DNA from: Candidatus Yanofskybacteria bacterium RIFCSPLOWO2_02_FULL_44_18
Lineage (GTDB): Bacteria > Patescibacteriota > Minisyncoccia > 2-02-FULL-40-12 > GWA2-44-9
Length of the DNA stretch: 40,592 nt
Assembly (NCBI GenBank): GCA_001794755.1
Contig: MGKT01000006.1
Span: 179,045 to 219,636 of the forward strand
Reading direction: 5' to 3'
Positions within the stretch are counted from its first letter, which is position 1. Every line of letters begins with the position of its first letter. Below the pieces are notes generated by a model. That model ran no database searches and had not been told where the DNA came from. It was given only the letters and a program-made list of their open reading frames with translations. This document shows positions 1-6,573 of this stretch, one piece after another. The position numbers were made by a program, and so were the translations under genes.

Positions 1-9
1 TGCATTAAT

Positions 10-38
10 TTTCAATTAAATAAAACCTGTGGTATAAT
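10..38 (+). promoter_or_regulatory. Promoter of rnpB (extended -10)
   Basis: A perfect -10 hexamer TATAAT lies at 33-38, preceded by TG plus one base at 30-32, giving an extended -10. A weak -35 (TTTCAA, 10-15) sits 17 nt upstream. Transcription would begin close to 43-45, where the P1 helix of RNase P RNA starts. Confidence 0.75.
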
Positions 39-42
39 ATAG

Positions 43-499
43 TGTCCTTGTACGCTAGACAATCGCTGTTGGCCGCCTTCGCTCTTTGAGCATGTGTTGG
101 CCGATAGAGGAAAGTCCGAGCACTAATCCCTGAGCATTGCGAGGGCTTGTCCTGAGCTTGTCGAAGGGAAAAACGGTAGCGGGTAACGCCCGTCGGAAGT
201 GATTCCAGAGGTGCGAGCAGAGACGTCCCGAGTCGAAAGATGAGGGAAAGCAAACCCAAGGTTTTCTTAATCAAATTATGGAAACCGAGCTTATTTCCGA
301 TCGGGGGTGAAAAGATCGGGAGTGAAACGGCTAAATCCTTACCGGAGTGCAAGGCCAGCGCTGTGTTCTGCGAAGCTTTAAGCGCAGCAGAATGCTTCGA
401 AAAGTTAGGCCGCTACAGGTTGATAGTAATATCAATCGCAGATAAATGATTGTCCCGCCTCTCGGGGCGACAGAACTCGGCTTATTGCGTGCAGGGACA
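43..499 (+). ncRNA. rnpB: RNase P RNA, bacterial type
   Basis: Catalytic RNA of RNase P, which removes 5' leaders from tRNA precursors. The conserved core GAGGAAAGTCCGAGC is at 107-121, GGGTAACGCCC at about 181-191, and the 3' core ACAGAACTCGGCTTAT at about 471-486. The ends pair as helix P1 (TGTCCTTGTACGC at 43-55 with GCGTGCAGGGACA at 487-499, with G-U pairs). The gene has its own extended -10 promoter and a terminator just downstream. An extra GC-rich block at about 128-170, between the first core and GGGTAACGCCC, is not part of the usual core and contains a repeat-like sequence listed separately. Confidence 0.95.
144..168 (+). repeat. Repeat-like segment inside rnpB
   Basis: This segment contains CCTGAGCTTGTCGAAGGG. 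From memory, this motif (reverse strand CCCTTCGACAAGCTCAGG) recurs as an interspersed element in many environmental bacterial genomes. Here it lies between two conserved blocks of RNase P RNA where E. coli has only a short stretch, so it may be an inserted repeat tolerated in a peripheral helix. Only one copy is seen in this window, so repeat status rests on prior knowledge. Confidence 0.45.
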
Positions 500-501
500 T
501 T

Positions 502-529
502 AAAAAATTCCTCTTCGGAGGAATTTTTT
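502..529. terminator. Bidirectional terminator rnpB / RNase H
   Basis: Near-perfect hairpin with a 12-bp stem (AAAAAATTCCTC) and a UUCG tetraloop. A- and T-runs on both sides let it end rnpB rightward and the pgk-NUDIX-RNase H unit leftward. Confidence 0.9.
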
Positions 530-532
530 AAT

Positions 533-964
533 TCATATGTCTAATTTACTGTTCTCTCTGTCCAAAACTTGGTTGACCAAATTATCCGCCCCGGCATTCT
601 GCTCACGGAAAACATGAGCGAAAGAAACATTTTTGAAATCCAGTTTTAGATTCCATATTTCAACAAAGAATTTTTGAATCGACGGGTCTTTTAACTTATA
701 TTCCCCGTTCATCTGCCGAACTAACAGTTCGCTGTCGGAAAATATTTCTATGTCCACCAGCGCCGCTTTTTCCGAACCAACCAGTGATTTTGTTTTTTTA
801 AGAGCAAAAATTACGGCTTTGTATTCAGCTTCATTATTTGTCGCTTCACCCAGATACTCGCCGTATTCTTTCTTTCCGATTTCCGGCGATTCTAAAATCA
901 CGCCGATTGCCGCCGGCCCTGGATTCCCCCTTGCCCCACCATCAGTATGAATCGCTATTTTCAT
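533..964 (-). CDS. rnhA: Ribonuclease HI family protein
   Basis: Predicted to cleave the RNA strand of RNA-DNA hybrids (R-loops, primer remnants). The 143-aa protein is close to the usual RNase HI length. The acidic active-site motifs appear in order: TDGGARGNPGPA at the N-terminus, NNEAEYKA, SDSELLVRQMNG, and a C-terminal GADNLVN with the fourth Asp. The motif spelling matches the short RNase HI-like branch found in Gram-positives and archaea more than E. coli RnhA. Its start overlaps the stop of the NUDIX gene by 4 nt (ATGA), so the two are translationally coupled, and it is the last gene before the bidirectional terminator. The exact subfamily is uncertain. Confidence 0.9.
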   Translation of the reverse strand: MKIAIHTDGGARGNPGPAAIGVILESPEIGKKEYGEYLGEATNNEAEYKAVIFALKKTKSLVGSEKAALVDIEIFSDSELLVRQMNGEYKLKDPSIQKFFVEIWNLKLDFKNVSFAHVFREQNAGADNLVNQVLDRENSKLDI

Positions 965-1440
965 ATTGAATTTACTTCCTCTATCTTTTGTTTCAAAATT
1001 TTATCATTTTTTCCGAAATTAAACCTGGCTTTAAACTTCTTGCCGGCCAAAAAGAGCGGTATCCAGAATTTATCATCCGGCCACATTAGATCAAACGGGA
1101 TATTATCAATCGGAAACCATTTTGGCTTCATTTCTTCCGTCTCCTTTGCCCGTCCGCTGAACTTTTCAATAAAATAATTATGACATTCAAGAATCTCGGG
1201 TTTGCCCCTGAACTTAAACTCAATAACACTAAATTTCGTCATCCTTTTTATTTTAAGGCCCGTTTCTTCCCAGACTTCCCTTTTGGCCGCATCATAAATA
1301 CTTTCATCGGGATTAACTTTACCGCCAAAACCGTTCCAGCGGCCGGCTCCAAAGCCTCTTTTTTTCATACCTAAAAGGACGCGGCCTTTTCTTTTAGCCA
1401 AACATAGAGTAAAAAGTTTTCTCTGGTTTTCAGTTTTCAT
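961..1440 (-). CDS. MTH1-like NUDIX hydrolase (oxidised purine dNTP)
   Basis: Probable sanitising enzyme for oxidised purine nucleotides such as 8-oxo-dGTP. A complete NUDIX box runs over about residues 40-62 (G-x5-E-x7-REVWEETGL). The C-terminal half has MTH1/NUDT1-specific landmarks: EMKPKWFPIDNIPFDLMWPDD, followed by a block ending KFKARFNFG. In human MTH1 the WPDD region binds the oxidised base, so substrate assignment is better supported than for most NUDIX proteins. At 159 aa it matches MTH1 (156 aa). The start overlaps the pgk stop (ATGA) and the end overlaps the RNase H start, placing it in a tight three-gene unit. Confidence 0.85.
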   Translation of the reverse strand: MKTENQRKLFTLCLAKRKGRVLLGMKKRGFGAGRWNGFGGKVNPDESIYDAAKREVWEETGLKIKRMTKFSVIEFKFRGKPEILECHNYFIEKFSGRAKETEEMKPKWFPIDNIPFDLMWPDDKFWIPLFLAGKKFKARFNFGKNDKILKQKIEEVNSI

Positions 1441-2438
1441 TGTAACGCTGTTATCCCCGGCAGTTGCTTGCCGGAAAGAAATTCCAGCATCGCGCCGCCG
1501 CCGGTTGAAACAAATTTGAATTTATTCAAATTTATGCCTGATTTTTTGACTGCGGAAATAGTATCCTCTCCGCCGATAATTGTCCATGCGTTTGAATCGG
1601 CAATCGCTTCCGCGACAATTCTTGTGCCATGAAAAAATCTTTCGTCTTCAAACAGACCCATTGGTCCGTTCCAAATCACCATATTCGCTTGAGAAATTAT
1701 TTTGGCGTACAAGCCGGCTGTGCGCGGACCGATGTCTAATCTCTTGCCTTCAGAAATAACGTCATCTATGGGTCGAGCCACTTCTGGATGAGTGGCCATA
1801 CTTTTATCCCTGATTTCATTTCCGACCACTCCGCCAGTCAAAATCGCCTGGGTTTTGCCCATGAAATTGTTTATGACCGGAATCTTGGTTTCTATTTTCG
1901 CTCCGCCGATTATAACAACTTTGCCTTCCGGCGGTGCGGTAACCGCTTTTTGAAGATTGGCGATTTCTTCATCCAATAAAAGTCCGACGTAACCGGAAAC
2001 ATATTTTGTTATCGCGGCAACGGAAGCATGATTACGATGGCACACCGAGAAAGCGTTGTTGACGTACATATCAAATCCGGCGGCTAAATTCTTGGCTAAG
2101 GCATCATCGTTGCTAGTTTCGCCCGGAAACGACCTTATATTTTCAAGCAGGGCGACGGAAGGAATATTCCTGAAATCTTCTAAATTTTTTACAAAATTAA
2201 TATCGATTCCCAGGATTTGCCCCAATTGGCCAACAACCGGTCCGAAGGAAGAAATATCGGATGCGTGGGCGATAATCCCGACTCTGGCGCCGTGCTGAAT
2301 TAAATATTGCAAATTTTCTTTTTGCTTTTCTATACGAAAAGAATCGATGATTTTATTATTGACCACGGGCACATCAAAATCAGCCCGGAGCAGAACTCTT
2401 TTATTCTGCAAATCAGCAACAGAGCGGATTAAACGCAT
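1437..2438 (-). CDS. pgk: Phosphoglycerate kinase, short and divergent
   Basis: Glycolytic enzyme transferring phosphate from 1,3-bisphosphoglycerate to ADP. Recognisable blocks are RADFDVP (residues 18-24), LLENIRSFPGE, NNAFSVCHRNHAS, GGAKIETKI, WNGPMGLFE and the C-terminal VSTGGGA with LEFLSGK. The protein has 333 residues against about 390-400 in typical PGKs. The usual SHLGRPKG substrate loop reads AHASDIS, so its His is kept but the Arg is lost. The adenine-side GGGDT reads GGEDT. The deletions fit reduced CPR proteins. The gene follows tpiA after 58 nt but appears to have its own -10 element 6 nt before the start codon. Confidence 0.87.
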   Translation of the reverse strand: MRLIRSVADLQNKRVLLRADFDVPVVNNKIIDSFRIEKQKENLQYLIQHGARVGIIAHASDISSFGPVVGQLGQILGIDINFVKNLEDFRNIPSVALLENIRSFPGETSNDDALAKNLAAGFDMYVNNAFSVCHRNHASVAAITKYVSGYVGLLLDEEIANLQKAVTAPPEGKVVIIGGAKIETKIPVINNFMGKTQAILTGGVVGNEIRDKSMATHPEVARPIDDVISEGKRLDIGPRTAGLYAKIISQANMVIWNGPMGLFEDERFFHGTRIVAEAIADSNAWTIIGGEDTISAVKKSGINLNKFKFVSTGGGAMLEFLSGKQLPGITALQ

Positions 2439-2444
2439 AGGTTA

Positions 2445-2450
2445 ATTCTA
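2445..2450 (-). promoter_or_regulatory. Possible -10 element for leaderless pgk
   Basis: On the minus strand TAGAAT ends 6 nt before the pgk ATG, the same spacing as several other units in this window. No convincing -35 or TG extension is visible, so support comes mainly from the recurring pattern. Confidence 0.4.
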
Positions 2451-2496
2451 CTATTAGGAAAATAAAAATAAAGAACCCAGATTAAGAATTTTAAGA

Positions 2497-3216
2497 CTAC
2501 AGAGTTTGGAGGATTTTGATAAACTCCTCTTTTTGGGTGCTGGCTTTGCCAATCAGAACCCCGGAAAAAACAGAATTTGACGTAAAATTGCGAATATTAT
2601 CAGCCAATATGGAGCCGCCATAGAGATAGGCACTGGGGGCTATGTTATAGGAATTAAAAAGGATACCAGAAATAAGACGAACGGATTCGGAAGCGGAGTC
2701 GGGAGAATCGGCCGAGGCGCCGGGCGTGGAGCTGATAGCCCAAACCGGTTCATATGCGATTATGCATTTTGAAATGTCTTCCCCTCTCACGCCCGCAAAT
2801 GTATTTTTTGTCTGGTCTTCCAAAAACTTTATATAACTATCGTCCCTCGATTTCTCGCCCAAGCACACGACGGGACAAATATTCATCGCCAGCGCTTTCT
2901 TTAATTTCGCGTTTGTTGTTGCATCGTCATCACCCATTCCCCATCTTCTGTCGGAGTGGCCGATAAGAGCATACCGCGCGTCCGATGTCTGATCAGAAAT
3001 GTCCTGCAGTCCCAAAGAAGCAATTTCGCTCAAATGCGATTCTTTTAGAAGCTCGGAGATTTCGGCTGTTAATTCCGGCGCCGGAAAAAAAGCAAGGGTA
3101 AAGCTGATGTTTTCTCCGACAGAATCCAGATACTCATCTGCGGCATCTAAAATTTCCCTGGCTTGGGCCGAAGATTGAATATTGTTTTTCCAGTTGGAAA
3201 ATATTAATTTCTTCAT
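2497..3216 (-). CDS. tpiA: Triosephosphate isomerase
   Basis: Interconverts dihydroxyacetone phosphate and glyceraldehyde-3-phosphate. The catalytic residues are all present: Lys10 in FSNWKNN, His87 in GHSDRR (usually GHSERR) and Glu156 in AYEPVWAI. The C-terminal phosphate-binding motifs YGGSI and GVLIGKAS are also present. At 239 aa it is slightly shorter than the usual 250. The start codon overlaps the dedA stop by 4 nt, placing it last in the GT2-galT-dedA-tpiA unit. Together with pgk downstream it forms part of a glycolytic cluster. Confidence 0.95.
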   Translation of the reverse strand: MKKLIFSNWKNNIQSSAQAREILDAADEYLDSVGENISFTLAFFPAPELTAEISELLKESHLSEIASLGLQDISDQTSDARYALIGHSDRRWGMGDDDATTNAKLKKALAMNICPVVCLGEKSRDDSYIKFLEDQTKNTFAGVRGEDISKCIIAYEPVWAISSTPGASADSPDSASESVRLISGILFNSYNIAPSAYLYGGSILADNIRNFTSNSVFSGVLIGKASTQKEEFIKILQTL

Positions 3217-3842
3217 TCGTGAGTCAAATGCCTTCCGGTTTTATGCCTGTAAACATATGCCGCAACCAAAACAACAATCAGGCCGATGGCGATGTAATTA
3301 AATCTCTCGGCCCAGTCCAAAATGCGGTCAAAATTATCGCCCGCTTTCATACCCGCATATACATACAAGAAATTAAGCGGCATGGAGATGAAGAATGTAT
3401 ATACCGAAAAACGCCGGACATTCATGCGCAGTATCCCAGCCAGTACCGGCACGAGGCTGCGTATTGACGTCGGCAAAAAATAACCCCAAACCAGAAACTT
3501 TTCACCATACTTTTGGAACCAACGATCCAAGTGTCCAAGTTCGTGGCTCGTAATTAAAAAGTACTTGCCGTATTGCTGCAAAAACGGCCGGCCGCCTTTA
3601 TAGAAAATGTAATATAAAGCCAGATTGCCAAGGAAACTGCCAATCGTAATCCATATCATGACGGGCCAAAAAGGAAACCGGCCTTGGCTGATTAATATGC
3701 CGAAAGCCGGCAGAACTACCTCCGCCGGAACCAGAAAAATGGTCAAACGATCCAAAAAGGAAAATGAAAATACGCCGGCATAGCCAAGAGTGCCCAATAT
3801 CTCGGTCGCCTTTTCCAGAGATGACGCAAGGAAATTAAACAT
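3213..3842 (-). CDS. DedA/VTT-family membrane protein
   Basis: Polytopic inner-membrane protein of the DedA (SNARE-associated, VTT) family. Some members act as undecaprenyl-phosphate or phospholipid flippases. The 209-aa protein shows the family layout: an N-terminal hydrophobic segment, an E/P-containing re-entrant region (VPAEVVLPAFG), a second hydrophobic stretch with GSFLGNLALYYIFYKGGR, the conserved RSLVPVLAGILRM region, and two C-terminal membrane spans. It overlaps galT by 8 nt and tpiA by 4 nt. A role in lipid-carrier recycling would fit the neighbouring polyprenyl-type glycosyltransferase, but that link is inferred. Confidence 0.87.
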   Translation of the reverse strand: MFNFLASSLEKATEILGTLGYAGVFSFSFLDRLTIFLVPAEVVLPAFGILISQGRFPFWPVMIWITIGSFLGNLALYYIFYKGGRPFLQQYGKYFLITSHELGHLDRWFQKYGEKFLVWGYFLPTSIRSLVPVLAGILRMNVRRFSVYTFFISMPLNFLYVYAGMKAGDNFDRILDWAERFNYIAIGLIVVLVAAYVYRHKTGRHLTHE

Positions 3843-4845
3843 TCTTCAAATTCTTAGCCGCTTCGTCGGGATCGACGACATTCACAAATACGTTCGTGCC
3901 GAGTTCAACGCTGGCAATGGCGGAAAGGCGAGGCACAATTTCGATGTGCCAGCGATAGTGCTCGGATATCAGCTGGCCGTTGTCATGACGCGGTGCGGGG
4001 TGGATATAAAAATTATAATCCGGGTCATTCAGCGCCATCTTCATTTTTTTTAAGCTCTGCCGGAGAATCTGGCCGAGCAGCGTAAGTTCGTCGTTACCAA
4101 GAGACCCAAATTGCGAATTCCTATTTTTGGAATAAATTCTCATCTCATAAGGCGATCGCGAGGTATAAGGACAAAACAGCACAAATGAATCATTCTCAAA
4201 AATAATTCTCTTGCCATCCGTAATTTCTTTTTCAAGCATGACATCAAATCCACTCATGCCCTTTTCCTTGAAATAACGATCGTTATTTTCAATGCTCGTC
4301 AAAATGCCCGGTGGCACGAAAGGTAAAGATAATATTTGGGAATGATTATGATACACGGAAGCTCCGGCCGCCGGGCCGTGATTGTGAAAAATCAAAACAT
4401 AGTCTCCACAGGCGTCATTATCAATTACTACAAATCTTTCCTGATAGGCCGTCATCAGTTCGAACATTTGTTCATCCGAAAAATCCGGTATAAATTTATC
4501 GTGCTCATTGGTAATCACCAGCTCATGATAACCGGTTGCGTCGGCAGTCGGCCAAAAATCAGAGTTATCAATCGGTAGGCAATTGCCGTAACTGACGCCC
4601 GGAAATTTATTTCTTACAACAGCCGTGGACCATGCGCAGTCCGGCGTCCAATCAATCTTCATGCCTTGTGAAAAAACTGAAAGCGGCTTATCTCCGCTCG
4701 CCTTCTCGATATTTTCAAAGGGGCACTCCGAAATCGGCTTGTATATCGAAGTAATTTTTTGACCAAGGTGGCCTGGCGCGCGCGAAGTCACAAATAGAAC
4801 CCATTTCCCCGATATTGGATCTTGTCGAAATTGATTAAGCGGCAT
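3835..4845 (-). CDS. galT: Galactose-1-phosphate uridylyltransferase-like (HIT superfamily)
   Basis: Nucleotidyltransferase of the GalT branch of the HIT superfamily, exchanging hexose-1-phosphate and UMP or a related nucleotide. The N-terminus starts with RQDPISGKWVLF, typical of GalT. The active-site segment GPAAGASVYHNHSQI carries the His-x-His-x-Gln triad (HPHxQ in most GalT proteins). The C-terminal RWHIEIVPR and the closing block with an ELGTNVFVN sequence match archaeal-type GalT. The N-terminal zinc motif CPFC is reduced to CPFEN, so one zinc site is probably missing. ADP-glucose or Ap4A phosphorylase activity cannot be excluded. It lies 3 nt after a glycosyltransferase gene, consistent with sugar-nucleotide supply. 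Confidence 0.8.
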   Translation of the reverse strand: MPLNQFRQDPISGKWVLFVTSRAPGHLGQKITSIYKPISECPFENIEKASGDKPLSVFSQGMKIDWTPDCAWSTAVVRNKFPGVSYGNCLPIDNSDFWPTADATGYHELVITNEHDKFIPDFSDEQMFELMTAYQERFVVIDNDACGDYVLIFHNHGPAAGASVYHNHSQILSLPFVPPGILTSIENNDRYFKEKGMSGFDVMLEKEITDGKRIIFENDSFVLFCPYTSRSPYEMRIYSKNRNSQFGSLGNDELTLLGQILRQSLKKMKMALNDPDYNFYIHPAPRHDNGQLISEHYRWHIEIVPRLSAIASVELGTNVFVNVVDPDEAAKNLKNV

Positions 4846-4848
4846 GCT

Positions 4849-5604
4849 TTATTTTACAACAGCCTGTTTTGAAATAGTAGAGTTGTATTTGCCGGTTAGG
4901 AGATTCCAGCGGACACGGACCGTATCCATCAAGACATTAAAGTAAGCACCAAAACGCGGACGAGATTCCGAATGGGGATCATTTTTCCAATTAATACCCA
5001 CTTCTTTTATTTTATACCCGAATTTTCTGGCCAAAGCCAAGACTTCGATGTCAAATCCGAACCGATTGATGGTCAGTCTCGGAAATATGTCATCGGCCGC
5101 CCGGGTCGAAAATACTTTGAATCCCCTCTGCGTATCCTTGATTCCCGGCACAGCCATTATTTGAATAAACAAATTGCCGGCTTTGCCAAATATTTGGCGC
5201 CATAGCGGCTCGCTGCCTTGGGCAACTTGGTGATCTTTGACGGCAATGGAGGCTATTATCACGTCGTAGCCTTCGGACAGAAAAGGAAGCATTTTTTCCA
5301 GATGATCTATTGATGTGGAATTGTCGGCATCGGTAAAAATCCTGACATCTCCTCCGGCTTGCATCATTCCTTGTTTGACGACAAAACCTTTTCCGTGGTT
5401 AACGGGGTTAATATTAAACTTCAATGTCGGAATGGAATCCGCTAAATTTTTTACGATATCCGGCGTTTTATCTTTCGAGCCGTCAACACATACGATTATC
5501 TCATGATCAGGATAATGTTCGGAAACATATTTATGAATATCCAAAATCGTGTCCCGAATGTGTTTTTCGTCGTTATAGGCTGGTATTATGACAGACAGTC
5601 GCAT
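4849..5604 (-). CDS. GT2 glycosyltransferase (dolichyl-phosphate glucosyltransferase-like)
   Basis: Family 2 GT-A fold glycosyltransferase, probably loading a sugar onto a polyprenyl phosphate. Visible motifs are VIIPAYNDE at the N-terminus, VCVDGSKDKT, the metal-binding TDADNSTS (Asp92-x-Asp94), IKDTQRGFKVF, and the ALG5/DPM1-type block GFDIEVLALARKFGYKIKEV. No C-terminal membrane span is present, so it is likely peripheral. It is the first gene of the unit running to tpiA. Its -10 element TAATAT (5612-5617) ends 7 nt before the ATG, which predicts a leaderless mRNA. The substrate sugar cannot be read from the sequence. Confidence 0.87.
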   Translation of the reverse strand: MRLSVIIPAYNDEKHIRDTILDIHKYVSEHYPDHEIIVCVDGSKDKTPDIVKNLADSIPTLKFNINPVNHGKGFVVKQGMMQAGGDVRIFTDADNSTSIDHLEKMLPFLSEGYDVIIASIAVKDHQVAQGSEPLWRQIFGKAGNLFIQIMAVPGIKDTQRGFKVFSTRAADDIFPRLTINRFGFDIEVLALARKFGYKIKEVGINWKNDPHSESRPRFGAYFNVLMDTVRVRWNLLTGKYNSTISKQAVVK

Positions 5605-5639
5605 GACAAAAATATTAAAATTGATATATTGGACTTACT
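5605..5639. promoter_or_regulatory. Compact divergent promoter region, GT2 / dprA
   Basis: Only 35 nt separate two divergent start codons. The plus strand has an extended -10 (TG-A-TATATT, hexamer 5625-5630) ending 9 nt before the dprA ATG. The minus strand has TAATAT (5612-5617) ending 7 nt before the GT2 ATG. Neither gene has a Shine-Dalgarno sequence, so both mRNAs are probably leaderless or nearly so. Confidence 0.6.
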
Positions 5640-6515
5640 ATGAAATCCCTGCGAACGGGCACTCCAAACATAATCGAAATATCCCAATCCGACAAGGCCT
5701 ATCCGAAGTTACTCAAGGAAATTTCAAATTCACCCAAACGCCTTTACTGCCGCGGAAATCTGGATTTGCTGAACTCGGAATGCTTTGCCGTCGTCGGCTC
5801 GCGGGCCATAACGCCGTACGGACAGGAGGCGATAAATAAAATCGTGCCAAGTCTTGCTCGTCATTTTACAATCGTGAGCGGCATGGCCTTGGGAATAGAC
5901 GCGGCAGCCCAGCGGTCGACCATCAATGCCGGCGGTAAAACAATTGCAGTCTTGGGTACGGCGGTAGAAAATCCGAGCCCAAGATCAAATGTCATGCTGG
6001 CTAATGATATTTTGAAGCATGACGGTTTATTAATTTCAGAGTTCTCGTCGAAAGATAAAATTTTCCCCGCGAATTTTGCGATTCGCGATAGAATCATTAC
6101 CGGTCTTTCCAAGGGAGTCTTGATTGTTGAAGCCGATATAAAAAGCGGATCGTTAGTTTCTTCGCGTATGGCAGTGGAGCAGAACCGCGATGTTTTTGCC
6201 GTGCCAGGCAGTATTTTTTCTGCCCGAACGGCCGGGCCCCATTTTTTGATTAAGAAAGGCGCTAAACTGGTTGAGAATGCCGATGACATTTTGGAAGAAT
6301 ATGCCATGCTTGATTTAAGGCCGTCGAAGGAAATTCAAAAACTGACCGGCCTTGAGGATAAAATTTACGATATTCTTAAAAATGGAGCCGTGACGACGGA
6401 TGCCTTAATCGAGTCGGTCGGCCATGATACGAGCGCGATAATGGTCGCGCTTACGAAAATGGAGCTTAAAGGTTTAATCAGACAGCTGGACAATGGCAAG
6501 TATATAAATGTATAA
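5640..6515 (+). CDS. dprA: DNA-processing protein DprA
   Basis: Loads RecA on incoming single-stranded DNA during natural transformation. The Rossmann-like core is complete: FAVVGSRAITPYG, SGMALGIDAAAQ, GKTIAVLGTAV, then FPANFAIRDRIITGLSKGVLIVEA and SGSLVSSRMA. A C-terminal winged-helix region (from about residue 225, EDKIYDILKNGAVTTDALIE onward) matches the DprA WH domain. At 291 aa it is shorter than SAM-containing DprA because the N-terminal SAM domain is absent. Starting at 5640 leaves no room for a Shine-Dalgarno site, and the extended -10 suggests a leaderless message. It supports DNA uptake, common in CPR bacteria. Confidence 0.93.
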   Translation: MKSLRTGTPNIIEISQSDKAYPKLLKEISNSPKRLYCRGNLDLLNSECFAVVGSRAITPYGQEAINKIVPSLARHFTIVSGMALGIDAAAQRSTINAGGKTIAVLGTAVENPSPRSNVMLANDILKHDGLLISEFSSKDKIFPANFAIRDRIITGLSKGVLIVEADIKSGSLVSSRMAVEQNRDVFAVPGSIFSARTAGPHFLIKKGAKLVENADDILEEYAMLDLRPSKEIQKLTGLEDKIYDILKNGAVTTDALIESVGHDTSAIMVALTKMELKGLIRQLDNGKYINV

Positions 6516-6573
6516 TTCAGCAGAATTTTGTGCGTATACGGAGAGAGTGTGAGCAACATAATAATTAAGTTAA

